A DNA stretch of 64,000 nt from Mycobacterium sp. DL (GCF_039729195.1 NZ_CP155796.1:3720001-3784000), one strand, 5' to 3'. Positions 25,726 to 36,131 are shown, counted from the first letter of the stretch. Notes: a model not told the origin generated them from the sequence alone. Made by a program: numbers and translations.

Positions 25726-26415
25726 CTATGGCTCGCCGACCCGGGCGACCATCCTGGTGACCATCTCGGTCGCATAGTCGCGTGGCTGCACACCACATAC
25801 AAAAACTTCGACGATCACGTTCTTGACGGCGGCCATCGTGTGCTCGCACTTCGAGTCGCCGTCGACGATCGAGACACGTTGACCGATCATCGGTCCGTCG
25901 CGGATCACGTCCTGCAGTGCCAGCTCAATCAAGTCCTCACCGGTGTCGTAGAACAGCGTCGTCGCGGTGCAGTCGCGCCACGTCTGCGCCGACCGGTCGA
26001 GAAACCCTGTGGCTGCCTCGACTGAGGGCATCGTCACGACGGCCTGCTCGACGAAGAATCCGAAGTCGCTGTCGGCTTCTTCGGCCAGTCGGGAGTGCAG
26101 GCCGGTGTAGCGGGTCGGCGCGTATACGGGTTCCTCGGCGCTGAACACCGCCCCGATACAGTCCGGTTCGGAGATGTCAGCAGAGTCGTCGGTCATCTCG
26201 TAGAGATCCTCGAACACCGCGACCTCGGTGCTGCCCAGCACGTCGTTGAGTTCGGCTTCGTCGAGTAGGACGTCCTCGAGGTCGCTCTCTTGGAGCAGGG
26301 AGACCGGATCCGATTCCCCCTTGGCGCGCACCGCGGAACCGTCCACAGTGCTGACGCACCCGGACAGGGCGAGCGCTACGACCACAGTCGCGCTGAATCG
26401 CAGTGTCGGTGCCAT
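25726..26415 (-). CDS. Third PknH-sensor-like lipoprotein
   Basis: 229 residues from the ATG at 26415; GTGs slightly upstream are possible. The lipobox is ALSGC (Cys20). The mature domain repeats the LppR-like pattern: SEPDCIGAVFSAEEPVYAPT, TWRDCTATTLF, CEHTMAAVKNVIVEVFVCG and a final ATEMVTRMVARV helix. It is closer in its motifs (EEPVYA, DDSADISEPDC) to the protein at 17140-17877 than to the one at 17898-18638. It lies between the flavoprotein cassette and lepA. Confidence 0.8.
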   Translation of the reverse strand: MAPTLRFSATVVVALALSGCVSTVDGSAVRAKGESDPVSLLQESDLEDVLLDEAELNDVLGSTEVAVFEDLYEMTDDSADISEPDCIGAVFSAEEPVYAPTRYTGLHSRLAEEADSDFGFFVEQAVVTMPSVEAATGFLDRSAQTWRDCTATTLFYDTGEDLIELALQDVIRDGPMIGQRVSIVDGDSKCEHTMAAVKNVIVEVFVCGVQPRDYATEMVTRMVARVGEP

Positions 26416-26479
26416 GGTGATCACCACCCCGTTGTCAACGACCGGCACCACTGATTGTCGCCCCGCGACGACAGATGTG

Positions 26480-28387
26480 CTACTTCTTGCTCGCCTTGTC
26501 CGACGGCGCGTCGCTGGACAGCGCGGCGACGAAGGCCTCCTGCGGAACCTCGACCCGGCCGATGGTCTTCATCCGCTTCTTGCCCTCCTTCTGCTTCTCG
26601 AGCAGCTTGCGCTTGCGGGTGATGTCACCGCCGTAGCACTTGGAGAGCACGTCCTTGCGGATGGCCCGGATGTTCTCGCGCGCAATGATTCTCGAGCCGA
26701 CCGCAGCCTGCACCGGCACCTCGAACTGCTGTCGCGGGATGAGCTCTTTGAGCTTGGAGGTCATCTTGTTGCCGTAGGCCGCCGCGGAGTCCTTGTGCAC
26801 GATCGCACTGAACGCGTCGACTGCCTCGCCCTGCAGCAGGATGTCGACCTTGACGAGGTCGGCTTCGTGTTCGCCCGCCTCTTCGTAGTCCAGGCTGGCG
26901 TAACCCCGGGTGCGGGATTTCAGCGAGTCGAAGAAGTCGAAGATGATCTCGCCCAACGGCATCGTGTACCGCAGTTCGACACGCTCGGGTGACAGGTAGT
27001 CCATGCCGCCGAGTTCGCCGCGGCGCGACTGACACAGCTCCATGATGGTGCCGATGAACTCGCTGGGAGCGATGACCGTGGTCTTGACCACCGGCTCGTA
27101 GACGGACCGGACCTTGCCCTCCTGCCAGTCCGACGGGTTGGTCACGACGATCTCGGTTCCGTCGTCCTTGACCACCCGGTAGACCACGTTGGGCGCCGTC
27201 GAGATCAGATCCAGGTCGAACTCGCGTTCCAGGCGCTCGCGGGTGATCTCCATGTGCAGCAGACCGAGGAACCCGCACCGGAAGCCGAAGCCCAGCGCCA
27301 CGGACGTCTCCGGCTCCCACGTCAGGGCGGCGTCGTTGAGCTGCAGCCGTTCCAGCGCATCGCGCAGGTTCGGGTAGTCGGAGCCATCGACCGGGTAGAG
27401 GCCCGAATAGACCATCGGCTTGGGTTCGCGGTAGCCGGTCAGCGCCTCGGTGGCGCCGTGCCGGGCCGTGGTGACGGTGTCGCCGACCTTCGACTGCCGG
27501 ACGTCTTTCACCCCGGTGATCAGATAGCCCACCTCGCCGACCCCGAGGCCGGCGGTGGCTTTCGGTTCGGGGGAGACGATGCCGACTTCCAGCAGTTCGT
27601 GGGTGGTGCCGGTGGACATCATCTTGATCTTCTCGCGTGGGCTCAGCTTGCCGTCCACCACGCGGACGTAGGTCACGACGCCACGGTAGATGTCATAGAC
27701 CGAGTCGAAGATCATCGCGCGGGCGGGCGCATCGGCGTCGCCGACCGGTGCCGGGATCAGCCGGACCACCTCGTCGAGCAACTCGGTGACGCCCTCGCCG
27801 GTCTTGCCGGACACCCTCAGGACGTCGGAGGGCTCACAGCCGATGATGTGCGCGATCTCACCGGCGTAACGGTCCGGGTCGGCGGCAGGAAGGTCGATCT
27901 TGTTGAGCACCGGGATGATCGTCAGCTCGCGGTCGAGCGCCAGGTACAGGTTCGCCAGCGTCTGCGCCTCGATGCCCTGGGCGGCGTCGACGAGCAGCAC
28001 CGCGCCCTCGCACGCTTCCAACGCGCGGGACACCTCGTAGGTGAAGTCGACGTGGCCGGGGGTGTCGATCAGGTGAAGCACGAACTCTTCACCGTTCACC
28101 TGCCACGGCAACCGCACGTTCTGCGCCTTGATCGTGATGCCGCGCTCGCGCTCGATGTCCATCCGGTCCAGGTACTGCGCCCGCATGTCCCGGTCGGCGA
28201 CGACGCCGGTGATGCCGAGCATCCGGTCGGCGAGCGTCGACTTGCCGTGGTCGATGTGAGCGATGATGCAGAAGTTCCGAATCTGCGCCGGCGCAGTGAA
28301 GGTCTTGTCGGCGAAGCTGCTGATGGGAATCTCCTGGTGAACGGGGTACGTCGGCCTGTGCAGGCCCGTCCAGAGTATCGACAGCAC
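26480..28387 (-). CDS. lepA: Elongation factor 4 (LepA), back-translocating ribosomal GTPase
   Basis: About 635 residues from a GTG at 28387; the exact start is uncertain because no ATG precedes the conserved [11 protein letters not shown] region. GTPase motifs are intact: [13 protein letters not shown] (G1), the switch region [22 protein letters not shown] (G3) and NKIDLP (G4). Domains II, III and V follow, then the LepA-specific C-terminal domain with the basic [16 protein letters not shown] and [20 protein letters not shown] regions that contact the ribosome. It acts on elongating or assembling ribosomes. The gene is divergent from the PemK-like gene (49 bp apart). Equivalent to Rv2404c. 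Confidence 0.95.
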   Translation of the reverse strand: MLSILWTGLHRPTYPVHQEIPISSFADKTFTAPAQIRNFCIIAHIDHGKSTLADRMLGITGVVADRDMRAQYLDRMDIERERGITIKAQNVRLPWQVNGEEFVLHLIDTPGHVDFTYEVSRALEACEGAVLLVDAAQGIEAQTLANLYLALDRELTIIPVLNKIDLPAADPDRYAGEIAHIIGCEPSDVLRVSGKTGEGVTELLDEVVRLIPAPVGDADAPARAMIFDSVYDIYRGVVTYVRVVDGKLSPREKIKMMSTGTTHELLEVGIVSPEPKATAGLGVGEVGYLITGVKDVRQSKVGDTVTTARHGATEALTGYREPKPMVYSGLYPVDGSDYPNLRDALERLQLNDAALTWEPETSVALGFGFRCGFLGLLHMEITRERLEREFDLDLISTAPNVVYRVVKDDGTEIVVTNPSDWQEGKVRSVYEPVVKTTVIAPSEFIGTIMELCQSRRGELGGMDYLSPERVELRYTMPLGEIIFDFFDSLKSRTRGYASLDYEEAGEHEADLVKVDILLQGEAVDAFSAIVHKDSAAAYGNKMTSKLKELIPRQQFEVPVQAAVGSRIIARENIRAIRKDVLSKCYGGDITRKRKLLEKQKEGKKRMKTIGRVEVPQEAFVAALSSDAPSDKASKK

Positions 28388-28436
28388 GCCCTCGCGACAC
28401 AATCGAGCATTCCGCCGAGCGCTTATGCTGGCGGAT

Positions 28437-29048
28437 ATGGCGCCACCGTCATCGAATTGGAAGACGTTCCAGCGCTTCTTGCTCAAGAGCACCGAGAACC
28501 TCGTGTTCAACGAGGCCCCCAAACTGGCTCGTCAGCTGCAGAGGTCGGACACGATCCAGCGCGGCATCCAGCAGGGCATCAAGATCGGCCTGGACACCCT
28601 CACCGGATCGTCCGACAGCCCGACCCCCGCGTTGCCCGCCGGCCGTCCGGTGTCGCGCAACTTCGTTCCGAGCGCACACCGTGCCCGCAAGGTGGTCTAC
28701 GCGCCGGACCTGGACGGTCAGGCCGACCCGGGCGAGGTCGTGTGGACCTGGGTTGTCTACGAGGACGACCCGAGCCGAGGAAAGGACCACCCGGTGCTGG
28801 TCGTCGGCCGCGACCGCAGCGTCCTGCTCGGCCTGATGCTCTCCAGCCAGGATCACCACCGCGACGACCCGAACTGGGTCAGCATCGGCAGCGGAAGCTG
28901 GGACTCGGAGGGTCGGGTCAGTTGGGTGCGGCTTGATCGGGTGCTCGACGTTCCCGAGGAAGGCATCCGGCGCGAGGGCGCGGTTCTGGAACGCCCGGTG
29001 TTCGACATCGTCGCCGCGCGACTGCGGGCCGAGTATTCCTGGTCCTGA
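28437..29048 (+). CDS. PemK/MazF-like domain protein (Rv2405 family)
   Basis: 203 residues. The first 90 residues are helical and basic; the C-terminal half has a PemK/MazF-type barrel: [38 protein letters not shown] and [10 protein letters not shown]. No antitoxin gene is adjacent, and the position next to lepA is conserved across mycobacteria, so a chromosomal housekeeping role is more likely than an addiction toxin. Start ATG at 28437; an in-frame GTG/ATG at 28425 is also possible. RNase activity is not established by sequence alone. Confidence 0.7.
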   Translation: MAPPSSNWKTFQRFLLKSTENLVFNEAPKLARQLQRSDTIQRGIQQGIKIGLDTLTGSSDSPTPALPAGRPVSRNFVPSAHRARKVVYAPDLDGQADPGEVVWTWVVYEDDPSRGKDHPVLVVGRDRSVLLGLMLSSQDHHRDDPNWVSIGSGSWDSEGRVSWVRLDRVLDVPEEGIRREGAVLERPVFDIVAARLRAEYSWS

Positions 29049-29085
29049 TCCGCGGCTATCCACAAACACGGACCACTAGGGAACA

Positions 29086-30456
29086 GTGACGACAACTGAA
29101 TCGGCTCGACGGATGCGCGATGCGCTCCCCCGGCGCGCACAGGCCAGACTGCACATCGACGAGGGGCGCGACCCCATCGGTGTCCTGGAGCGCCAGCACC
29201 AGGCACGACTACCCGAACTGGTCCCCGTGCGTGTCGGGCGAATGGTGCAGTCTCCGTTCGCGTTCTACCGCGGCACCGCCGCGGTCATGGCCTCCGACCT
29301 CCGTGACGCTCCCACCACCGACGTCGACGTCGTGTCCTGCGGAGATGCGCACATCTCCAACTTCGGGTTCTACGCTTCCCCGGAGCGCGCGCTCGTCTTC
29401 GACCTCAACGACTTCGACGAAGGTGGCGTCGCGCCGTGGGAATGGGATCTGAAGCGGCTCACCGCGAGCATCCACATCGGCGGCCGTGACATCGGGATGA
29501 GCGAGCAGGCCTGCGTCGACGCGACCACCGGCGCTGCCGACACCTACCGGACCGCGCTCCAGACCTTCCTGCGCAGCACCGCCACCGAGCGGTACTTCGC
29601 CAGGGTCGATACCTCCACGGTCGCCGAGCATTTTGGCCGCGAGGGGAGGAAAGCCGTCAACAAGGCCACCAGCAAGGCACGCACCCGCACCTCGGAGCAG
29701 GTTCTGCGCAAACTCACGATGACCGATGGCGACGGCCCCACCCGCATCGTCGACCAACCGCCCGTGCTCCGGCACGTCGACCATGCCAGCACAGCGGAGT
29801 TGCGTTCGCTGTTCGACCAGTACCGATCGACTTTGCGCGAAGATGTCGCCTTCCTCCTGTCCCAGTACGAATTGGTGGACTACGCCCTGCGGGTGGTGGG
29901 TGTCGGCAGCGTGGGGACGCGCTGCTACCTGCTCGCCTTCGAGGGCCCGAGCGGGGATGCCCTGTTCTTGCAGGCCAAGGAAGCCCCGCCGTCGGTCCTC
30001 GTGTCCCACGGCGGCCGAACGTCCAGCATCCCCGGGTACGAGGGCGACGCACCTCCCAGCGAGGGGCACCGCGTCGTCGCTGCCCAACGCATCCTCCAAG
30101 CCAACTCCGACCCGTTCCTCGGATGGATCACCGGGTGGGCGGGCGACTCAGCGACCCGGCACCGCGTCGACTACTACTGGCGGCAGTTTCGCGACATGAA
30201 GGGGTCCATCGAGCCGGCGACCCTCAGCACTACCGAGTTCGTCGCGTACGGCAAGCTCTGCGCCTCGCTCCTGGCACGGGCACATGGCCAGTCGCCCAAC
30301 GCCCGCGACGTCGCCGCATACCTGGGACGGTCCACAAGGTTCGCCGAGGCGATCGGCACCTGGTCACGGGCGTATGCCGACGTGGCCGAAGCCGACTTCG
30401 AGCTACTGCGACAGGCGATCGCCTCCGGCCGGCTGCCCTGCGAGAGGGGCGCCTGA
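29086..30456 (+). CDS. DUF2252 family protein
   Basis: 456 residues from the GTG at 29086. Typical DUF2252 features are present: FYRGTAAVMASDL near residue 62, the SCGDAHISNFGF motif, FDLNDFDEGGVAPWEWDLKR, and the later YYWRQFRDMKGS and CASLLARAHGQS segments. The D-H-N and FDxNDFD arrangement resembles the catalytic loop and metal motif of aminoglycoside phosphotransferase-like kinases, so a kinase-like activity is plausible; no substrate is known. It stands alone between the PemK-like gene and a convergent acetyltransferase. Confidence 0.82.
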   Translation: MTTTESARRMRDALPRRAQARLHIDEGRDPIGVLERQHQARLPELVPVRVGRMVQSPFAFYRGTAAVMASDLRDAPTTDVDVVSCGDAHISNFGFYASPERALVFDLNDFDEGGVAPWEWDLKRLTASIHIGGRDIGMSEQACVDATTGAADTYRTALQTFLRSTATERYFARVDTSTVAEHFGREGRKAVNKATSKARTRTSEQVLRKLTMTDGDGPTRIVDQPPVLRHVDHASTAELRSLFDQYRSTLREDVAFLLSQYELVDYALRVVGVGSVGTRCYLLAFEGPSGDALFLQAKEAPPSVLVSHGGRTSSIPGYEGDAPPSEGHRVVAAQRILQANSDPFLGWITGWAGDSATRHRVDYYWRQFRDMKGSIEPATLSTTEFVAYGKLCASLLARAHGQSPNARDVAAYLGRSTRFAEAIGTWSRAYADVAEADFELLRQAIASGRLPCERGA

Positions 30457-30487
30457 GGCGTCTGCGGCTCGACGCCGGGTTCTGGCC

Positions 30488-31099
30488 TCAGCGCGGCTGA
30501 CGCCACATCTGCCACATCGTGGGCCCGCCGTCGGGAAGGGTGAGCTCTCCGGTCACGTCGAAGCCCCACCGCATGTAGTACGGCACGTTGGATTCCTTGC
30601 TCGACTCCAGATAGGCGGGGGCGCCCTCGGCGTCGCAGCGGTCCAGCCGCGACCGCATCAGCACCTGCCCGAAGCCGGCCCCGCGGACATCGGGATCACT
30701 ACCGATCACAGCGAGATACCAGTGCGGCTCCTCGGGATGGCTGCGTTTCATCAGCTCGCTCATGGCCTTGCCCCGCCTGAAATGCCACCCCATCGCCAGC
30801 AGGAAGTTCGGCATCATCCGCAATTCCTCACGCGGGGTCTGCTTCCAGCGGCCCGGCGGATCCCACAGCGCCGCAGCTCCCACCTCCCCGGCCCGGCTCG
30901 CCACTTCGACGGCGTCGCCGGCCAGGAAGTGGTGGCGCGTCATCGCCCCGAAGACACGCGGCAGCGCCCTGGCCCGGCGTGCCTCGTCGGGCAGCATCCA
31001 CTGCATCACCGGATCGTCGAAGAAGGCCCGGGCCAGCACCCGCGCCAGAGCACCCACGTCGGGTTTCTGTGCGACGCGGACGTCGATGGCCTGCGGCAC
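30488..31099 (-). CDS. GNAT-family N-acetyltransferase
   Basis: 203 residues from a GTG at 31099, placed 4 bp after the CBS gene stop and behind a CAGGG site; the open frame continues into the CBS gene and is not supported there. GNAT features: RVLARAFFDDPVMQWMLPD near the N-terminus, the acetyl-CoA-binding VIGSDPDVRGAGFGQVLM, and the C-terminal SKESNVPYYMRWGFDVTGE strand-helix. It probably acetylates an amine on a small molecule or protein. It is co-directional with the CBS protein gene and likely co-transcribed. Confidence 0.8.
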   Translation of the reverse strand: MPQAIDVRVAQKPDVGALARVLARAFFDDPVMQWMLPDEARRARALPRVFGAMTRHHFLAGDAVEVASRAGEVGAAALWDPPGRWKQTPREELRMMPNFLLAMGWHFRRGKAMSELMKRSHPEEPHWYLAVIGSDPDVRGAGFGQVLMRSRLDRCDAEGAPAYLESSKESNVPYYMRWGFDVTGELTLPDGGPTMWQMWRQPR

Positions 31100-31103
31100 C
31101 CGG

Positions 31104-31532
31104 TCAGCCCTGCGTGATGTAGGCCTGGAGCTGCTGCTGCTCGCGCTCGAGTTCCTCCATGCGGATCTTGACGACGTCACCGATGCTGACGATCCCCGCG
31201 AGTCGGCCGTCGACCACCACGGGAACGTGGCGGACCCTGTTGGTTGTCATCAACACGCTGAGCTTGTCCACCGAGTCGTTCGGCGAGCACGTCGCCACCA
31301 GCGTCGTCATGATCTCCGATACCGGACGGCTGAGCAGCTCGGCACCGATCTCGTGCAGCATTCGCACCACGTCCCGCTCGGACACGATGCCGAGCAATCC
31401 ATCCGGCGAGACCACCACCATCGCGCCGATGTTGCGCACGGACAGTTCGGTCAGCAGGCCGGCAACCGAAGTCTCCGGCGTGATCGTGGCCACCGTCGCA
31501 CCCTTGTTGCGTAAGACGTCGGATATCCGCAT
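31104..31532 (-). CDS. Paired CBS-domain protein
   Basis: 142 residues made up almost entirely of two CBS domains: residues about 7-60 (GATVATITPETSVAGLLTEL ... GLLGIVSERDVVRML) and 70-128 (LVATCSPNDSVDKL ... GIVSIGDVVKIRMEEL). Such proteins bind adenosine nucleotides or SAM and regulate partners. The C-terminal helix LEREQQQLQAY is short and glutamine-rich. Equivalent to Rv2406c. An AGGGCGAT-type region overlaps the start. Confidence 0.85.
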   Translation of the reverse strand: MRISDVLRNKGATVATITPETSVAGLLTELSVRNIGAMVVVSPDGLLGIVSERDVVRMLHEIGAELLSRPVSEIMTTLVATCSPNDSVDKLSVLMTTNRVRHVPVVVDGRLAGIVSIGDVVKIRMEELEREQQQLQAYITQG

Positions 31533-31643
31533 CGCCCTCTCCGCCCATCGTGACTTCCCTCACACCCCAGGCTAGGCAATAAGACGGCCGGGTTCGGCGT
31601 TTTCGGCCCCCCGGACAGCGATACACGGAGTTAGGTGGGAGCC

Positions 31644-32504
31644 ATGATCGAAGTCACCCTGTTGGGAACCGGCAGCCCCATCCCCGACGCGCGCCGCGCG
31701 GGACCGTCGACGCTCGTGCGGGCGGGCGGTCAGACGTTCCTCGTGGACTGCGGGCGCGGGGTGCTGCAGCGCATGGCCGCTCTCGGCACGGGTGCCAACA
31801 ACATCAGCGCGCTGCTGCTGACCCATCTGCACAGCGACCACATCGCCGACCTGGGCGACGTGATCATCACCCGGTGGGTGTCGAACTTCGCTCCGGATCT
31901 GGCACCGTTGCCGATCATCGGCCCGCCGGGAACAGCAGAGGTCGTCGAGAACATGATGAAGGCGTTCAACTTCGACATCGGATACCGCATCGCACACCAC
32001 GCCGACCTGACCACGCCGCCGCCGGTCGAGGTCGAGGAAGTCACCGACGGCGTGGTGTGGGGCCGCGACGGCGTCCAGATCCGGGTCGCGCCCACCGATC
32101 ACCGGCCCGTCGCGCCGACGATCGGGTTCCGCGTCGAGCACGAGGGCGCATCGGTGGTGCTGGCCGGCGATTCGGTGCCCTGCCCCACGCTCGACGAGCT
32201 GGCAGCCGGCGCAGGGGCACTGGTGCACACTGCGATTCGCAAAGATCTCATCGACCCGCTGCCGATGCAGCGGATCCGGGACATCTGCGACTACCACTCA
32301 TCGGTGGAACAGGCAGCCGCCACCGCTGCTCGCGCCGGCGTCGGCATCCTGATCCTGACCCACTACGTGCCCGCCATCCAGCCGGGCCAGGAAGAGGACT
32401 GGCGGGCGCTGGCCGCGTCGGAGTTCGACCGTCAGATCGAGATCGGCGACGACCTGCACCGCGTGGAGGTACACCCCGGCGTGTGCACTAAGCCAGCCGG
32501 GTGA
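31644..32504 (+). CDS. rnz: Ribonuclease Z family metallo-beta-lactamase-fold protein
   Basis: 286 residues. The zinc motif HLHSDH (His61, His63, Asp65, His66) and later His residues in APTDHRP and LTHYVP, plus the C-terminal aspartate in [10 protein letters not shown], give the full metal set. Homologues cut the 3' trailer from tRNA precursors. The exosite arm is short compared with E. coli RNase BN. The ATG at 31644 follows TAGGTGGGA; it corresponds to Rv2407. Its 3' end overlaps the convergent transglutaminase gene by 17 bp. Confidence 0.8.
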   Translation: MIEVTLLGTGSPIPDARRAGPSTLVRAGGQTFLVDCGRGVLQRMAALGTGANNISALLLTHLHSDHIADLGDVIITRWVSNFAPDLAPLPIIGPPGTAEVVENMMKAFNFDIGYRIAHHADLTTPPPVEVEEVTDGVVWGRDGVQIRVAPTDHRPVAPTIGFRVEHEGASVVLAGDSVPCPTLDELAAGAGALVHTAIRKDLIDPLPMQRIRDICDYHSSVEQAAATAARAGVGILILTHYVPAIQPGQEEDWRALAASEFDRQIEIGDDLHRVEVHPGVCTKPAG

Positions 32505-33327
32505 TCTCCACGACGACGTCCAGATCGGTTGATCCCTCACCCGAGTAGATCCCCTTGAGCGGGGTGACATCCGCATAGTCACGGCCCACACCCACGCTGA
32601 TGTACTGCTCGTTGATCTCCTTGTCGTTGGTGGGGTCGTAGTGCCACCACTCCCCCGTCCACGCCTGGATCCAGGCATGGCTCTGACCTTCGACGGTGTC
32701 GCCCATCTTCGCGTTCCGCTTCGGATGCAGGTAACCCGACACGTATCGTGCCGGAATCCCCATGCCGCGCAACAACATCAACGTCAGATGCGCGAAGTCC
32801 TGACACACTCCCCGACCCTCGCGCAACGCGTCGACACCCGAGGTGTGCACGCCGGTGGTGCCGGGCACGTACTTCAGTTCGCCCTGCACCCAGCGTGCGG
32901 CCTCGATGACGGCCTCGGTGGGGTCGTGATACTTGGCGATACGCCGGCCCACCCGTTCGATCCGCTTGCTCGCGGGCACATAGTGGGTGGGAGCGAGCAT
33001 CTCGTCGTACTTGTCGATCACCGCCTCGCTGGCGAGGTCCTCCCAGCTGATCTTGATCTTCGGGACCTCAGGCTTGTCGGTCTCCACCACCGAGGACGCG
33101 GTGACCTCCAACTCGGTGTGCGGGGCGTGCAGGTCGAACGACGTGACCGCGGTGCCCCAGTAGTCGACATAGCGGTACGACCTTGTGGCGGGGATGGTTT
33201 CGACCCGATTGAGGATGACGTTCTGCCTCGAATCAGATCGTGGCGTCAGGCGTGCCTCGTTGAACGACGCCGTCACCGGAGACTTGTAGGCATAGCCGGT
33301 GGCATGGATGATCCGCATACGCCACAT
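32488..33327 (-). CDS. Transglutaminase-like cysteine peptidase family protein
   Basis: 279 residues. An N-terminal beta-rich bacterial transglutaminase domain ([20 protein letters not shown]) precedes the catalytic core: Cys in [11 protein letters not shown], His in [10 protein letters not shown] and Asp in WHYDPTND. It starts 1 bp after the alpha-E gene stop. The trio ATP-grasp / alpha-E / transglutaminase is a conserved actinobacterial and proteobacterial module predicted to make and cleave a peptide or amide-linked product; its actual substrate is unknown. Equivalent to Rv2409c. Confidence 0.85.
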   Translation of the reverse strand: MWRMRIIHATGYAYKSPVTASFNEARLTPRSDSRQNVILNRVETIPATRSYRYVDYWGTAVTSFDLHAPHTELEVTASSVVETDKPEVPKIKISWEDLASEAVIDKYDEMLAPTHYVPASKRIERVGRRIAKYHDPTEAVIEAARWVQGELKYVPGTTGVHTSGVDALREGRGVCQDFAHLTLMLLRGMGIPARYVSGYLHPKRNAKMGDTVEGQSHAWIQAWTGEWWHYDPTNDKEINEQYISVGVGRDYADVTPLKGIYSGEGSTDLDVVVEITRLA

Positions 33328-33328
33328 A

Positions 33329-34306
33329 TCAGACCTCGCCTTCCTCGATCACCAGCGAGCCGTCGCGGCCCGCATCCGTCCACGCCACCCACGGTGCGGA
33401 GTGGAAGTACTCCAGCGCCAACGCTTCTCCGACGTCGGCGCATGTCGCCTGAATGGCGGCCAATCGTTCCTCGAGCGACTCCAGTAGCACACCCTGCGGC
33501 ATGAACTCCAGCTCGCTGCGGGCGCGTCCGAGCAGACGTTGCGCCTCCGCCGTCGCACCCACCCGGTTGAGCCGTCGCTTGTGCAGTTCGTCGAGGCTGT
33601 GTTCGGCCAGCCGCAGCGAGTACATCACCGAACGCGGAAAGAGCCTGTCCAACAACATGAACTCGACGACACGGGCGGCGTCGAGCACCCCGCGGTAGGT
33701 GCGCAGATACGTATCATGCGCACCCGCGGAGCGCAGCACCGTGACCCAGGCCGGCGAAGACGCGCTGTCACCGACACGGGCGAGCAGCAGGCGCACCGTC
33801 ATGTCGACACGTTCGATGGCCCGGCCCAGCACCATGAACCGGTAGCCGTCGTCGCGGGACAACGTGGAGTCGGCCAGACCGGCGAACATCGCCGCGCGGC
33901 CTTCGACGTAGGACAGGAACTCGTGCGGCCCGAGGCGTTTGGCGGCCCGCTCGCGCTCGGCCAGCGCGTTGTAGGTGGTGTTGAGACACTCCCAGATTTC
34001 GGTGGACGTGACCTCCCTTGCGCCGCGGGCATTCTCCCGGGCCGCCGAGATCGCGTCGACGATGGAGCAGCCGCCGTGCGTGTCGCGGCTGAACGCAACC
34101 AGGTCGGTCAGCGACCACACATCCAGGTCGATGTCGGGGGGTTCGATACCGAGAACCCGCAGCAGCGTGCGCGACGCCTGGTTGGGGTCCACGCTGGAAT
34201 CCTCGAGCAGTTGGTGCACCGTGACGTCCAGGATGCGGGCCGTGTCGTCAGCGCGCTCGACATAGCGCCCGATCCAGTACAGGGACTCGGCGTTACGTGC
34301 CAACAT
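33329..34306 (-). CDS. Alpha-E domain protein (DUF403)
   Basis: 325 residues, almost all helical, starting MLARNAESLYWIGRYVERAD, the hallmark of the alpha-E family, with RFMVLGRAIERVDMTVRLLL and ERLAAIQATCADVG later on. The ATG at 34306 overlaps the ATP-grasp stop (TGATG); a 190-codon in-phase extension upstream is a shadow of that gene. It is always found with the circularly permuted ATP-grasp enzyme and is thought to work with it. No catalytic motif is known. Confidence 0.85.
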   Translation of the reverse strand: MLARNAESLYWIGRYVERADDTARILDVTVHQLLEDSSVDPNQASRTLLRVLGIEPPDIDLDVWSLTDLVAFSRDTHGGCSIVDAISAARENARGAREVTSTEIWECLNTTYNALAERERAAKRLGPHEFLSYVEGRAAMFAGLADSTLSRDDGYRFMVLGRAIERVDMTVRLLLARVGDSASSPAWVTVLRSAGAHDTYLRTYRGVLDAARVVEFMLLDRLFPRSVMYSLRLAEHSLDELHKRRLNRVGATAEAQRLLGRARSELEFMPQGVLLESLEERLAAIQATCADVGEALALEYFHSAPWVAWTDAGRDGSLVIEEGEV

Positions 34307-35997
34307 CAGTCGACCACCGCCTGTTGTTGCTGCTGCTGTTGCTGTTGGCTCTGACCGGGGCCGGCCGCGTGAGACTGCTGTTGCTGCGTCTGCTGGGACG
34401 ACGAACCGTCGCCGTTCTTCTCGGCCTTGGATCCCCTGGTGGCCTTCGGAAGTGACCGAACCACTTCTGCGGCAGCCAGTTCGCGGTCGGCCACCGACGC
34501 GCGCGAGGCAAGCACCCAGGTGTCCTTCGATCCACCACCCTGACTGGAGTTCACCACCAGCGAGCCTTCCGGTAGCGCCACCCGCGTGAGACCACCGGGC
34601 AGCACCCAGACGTCGTCTCCGTCGTTGACAGCGAAGGGGCGCAGATCGACGTGCCGGGGCGAGAGTTCGTCGCCGATCTGGGTCGGCACCGTCGACAACT
34701 GCACCACCGGCTGTGCGATCCAGCCGCGCGGGTCTGCGTTGATCTTCCGCGAGATCGTGGCCAGCTCCTTCTCCGAGGCGTTGGGGCCGAAGACGATGCC
34801 GTAGCCACCGGAACCCTCGACCGGTTTGATGACCAACTCGTCGACGCGGTCGAGCACCTCCTCGCGTTCCTCGGGGAGCCAGCACCGGAAGGTGTCGACG
34901 TTGGCCAGCAGCGGCTTCTCGCCGAGGTAGTACTCGATGATCGTCGGCACGTAGGTGTAGACGAGCTTGTCGTCGCCGACGCCGTTGCCCACGGCGCTGG
35001 AGATGACGACGTTGCCGGCCCGGGCGGCGTTGAGGATGCCCGCCACGCCCAGCACCGAGTCGGGTTTGAACTGCATCGGGTCCAGGAAGTCGTCGTCGAT
35101 ACGTCGATAGACGACGTCGACCTGGCGTTCGCCCTCGGTGGTGCGCATGTACACGGTGTTGTCCCGGCAGAACAGGTCGCGGCCCTCGACGAGTTCCACG
35201 CCCATCTGCCGGGCCAGCAGCGAATGCTCGAAGTACGCGGAGTTGTAGACACCAGGGGTGAGCACCACGACCGTCGGATCGGCGACGTTGTTGGCCGCGG
35301 CGTTGCGCAGCGCCCGCAGCAGATGCGACGCGTAGTCGCCGACCGCACGGACCCGGTGGGTCGCGAACAGGTTCGGGAACACCCGGGCCATGGTGCGGCG
35401 GTTCTCCATCACATACGACACCCCCGAGGGTGAGCGGAGATTGTCCTCGAGCACCCGGAAGTTGCCCTGTCCGTCACGAACCAGATCGATGCCGGCGACA
35501 TGGATGCGCACCCCGTTGGGCGGCATGATGCCGACAGCCTCGCGGTGGAAGTGCTCGCAGGAGGTGACCAACCGGCGCGGGATGACACCGTCGCGAAGAA
35601 TCTCCTGCTCGCCGTAGATGTCGCTCAGATACATCTCCAGCGCCTTGACGCGCTGGCGGATGCCGCGCTCCAGGCGGGTCCACTCCGCTGCCGAGATCAC
35701 CCTCGGGACCAGGTCGAGCGGGAACGGCCGCTCCTGGCCGGAGAGCGAGAACGTGATGCCTTGATCGATGAACGCACGCCCGAGCGCATCCGCGCGTGCT
35801 TCCAGATCGGAGACGTCGGACGGGGCGAGTTCGGTGTGAATGCCCTTGTAGGGGCCCCGGACGTTGCCCTGGCCGTCGAACATCTCGTCGAAGGCCTCGG
35901 CGTACGTGCCCATGGTGTTGTAACCACCGAAGACGCCGTCGTGCCGTTTGGCCGTCTTGGAGTTACTGCGTGAGGTCCGTGTGCTCTGGGTCGCCAA
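34306..35997 (-). CDS. Circularly permuted ATP-grasp type 2 protein with Gln-rich tail
   Basis: 563 residues from a TTG at 35997, with GAGGAG 11 bases upstream. The ATP-grasp core shows RVLEDNLRSPSGVSYV, VDVVYRRIDDDFLDP, LVIKPVEGSGGYGIVFGP and PRHVDLRPFAV, covering nucleotide and magnesium binding. It should join a carboxylate to an amine at the expense of ATP. The last 35 residues are a low-complexity Gln tail (QQTQQQQ ... QQQQQQQQQAVVD), encoded by a CAG/CAA tract at 34313-34396 that is prone to slippage. First gene of the three-gene module; equivalent to Rv2411c. Confidence 0.85.
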   Translation of the reverse strand: MATQSTRTSRSNSKTAKRHDGVFGGYNTMGTYAEAFDEMFDGQGNVRGPYKGIHTELAPSDVSDLEARADALGRAFIDQGITFSLSGQERPFPLDLVPRVISAAEWTRLERGIRQRVKALEMYLSDIYGEQEILRDGVIPRRLVTSCEHFHREAVGIMPPNGVRIHVAGIDLVRDGQGNFRVLEDNLRSPSGVSYVMENRRTMARVFPNLFATHRVRAVGDYASHLLRALRNAAANNVADPTVVVLTPGVYNSAYFEHSLLARQMGVELVEGRDLFCRDNTVYMRTTEGERQVDVVYRRIDDDFLDPMQFKPDSVLGVAGILNAARAGNVVISSAVGNGVGDDKLVYTYVPTIIEYYLGEKPLLANVDTFRCWLPEEREEVLDRVDELVIKPVEGSGGYGIVFGPNASEKELATISRKINADPRGWIAQPVVQLSTVPTQIGDELSPRHVDLRPFAVNDGDDVWVLPGGLTRVALPEGSLVVNSSQGGGSKDTWVLASRASVADRELAAAEVVRSLPKATRGSKAEKNGDGSSSQQTQQQQSHAAGPGQSQQQQQQQQQAVVD

Positions 35998-36131
35998 GAT
36001 GTCTTGTGCTCCTCACGTGGGCGGTCTATGGAGTTTCTGGTGCAGTCCTATTCCCATGCGACGCGATTCGCATACGCACGAATGCCATGCTGCAACATTT
36101 CTGCCGTTCCGGCAGGCCAGTGGGTCTCGCT

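Noticed and set aside
28387..28522. Extended N-terminus of LepA starting at 28522
   Set aside because: The additional 45 residues overlap the divergent PemK-like gene and share nothing with LepA proteins.
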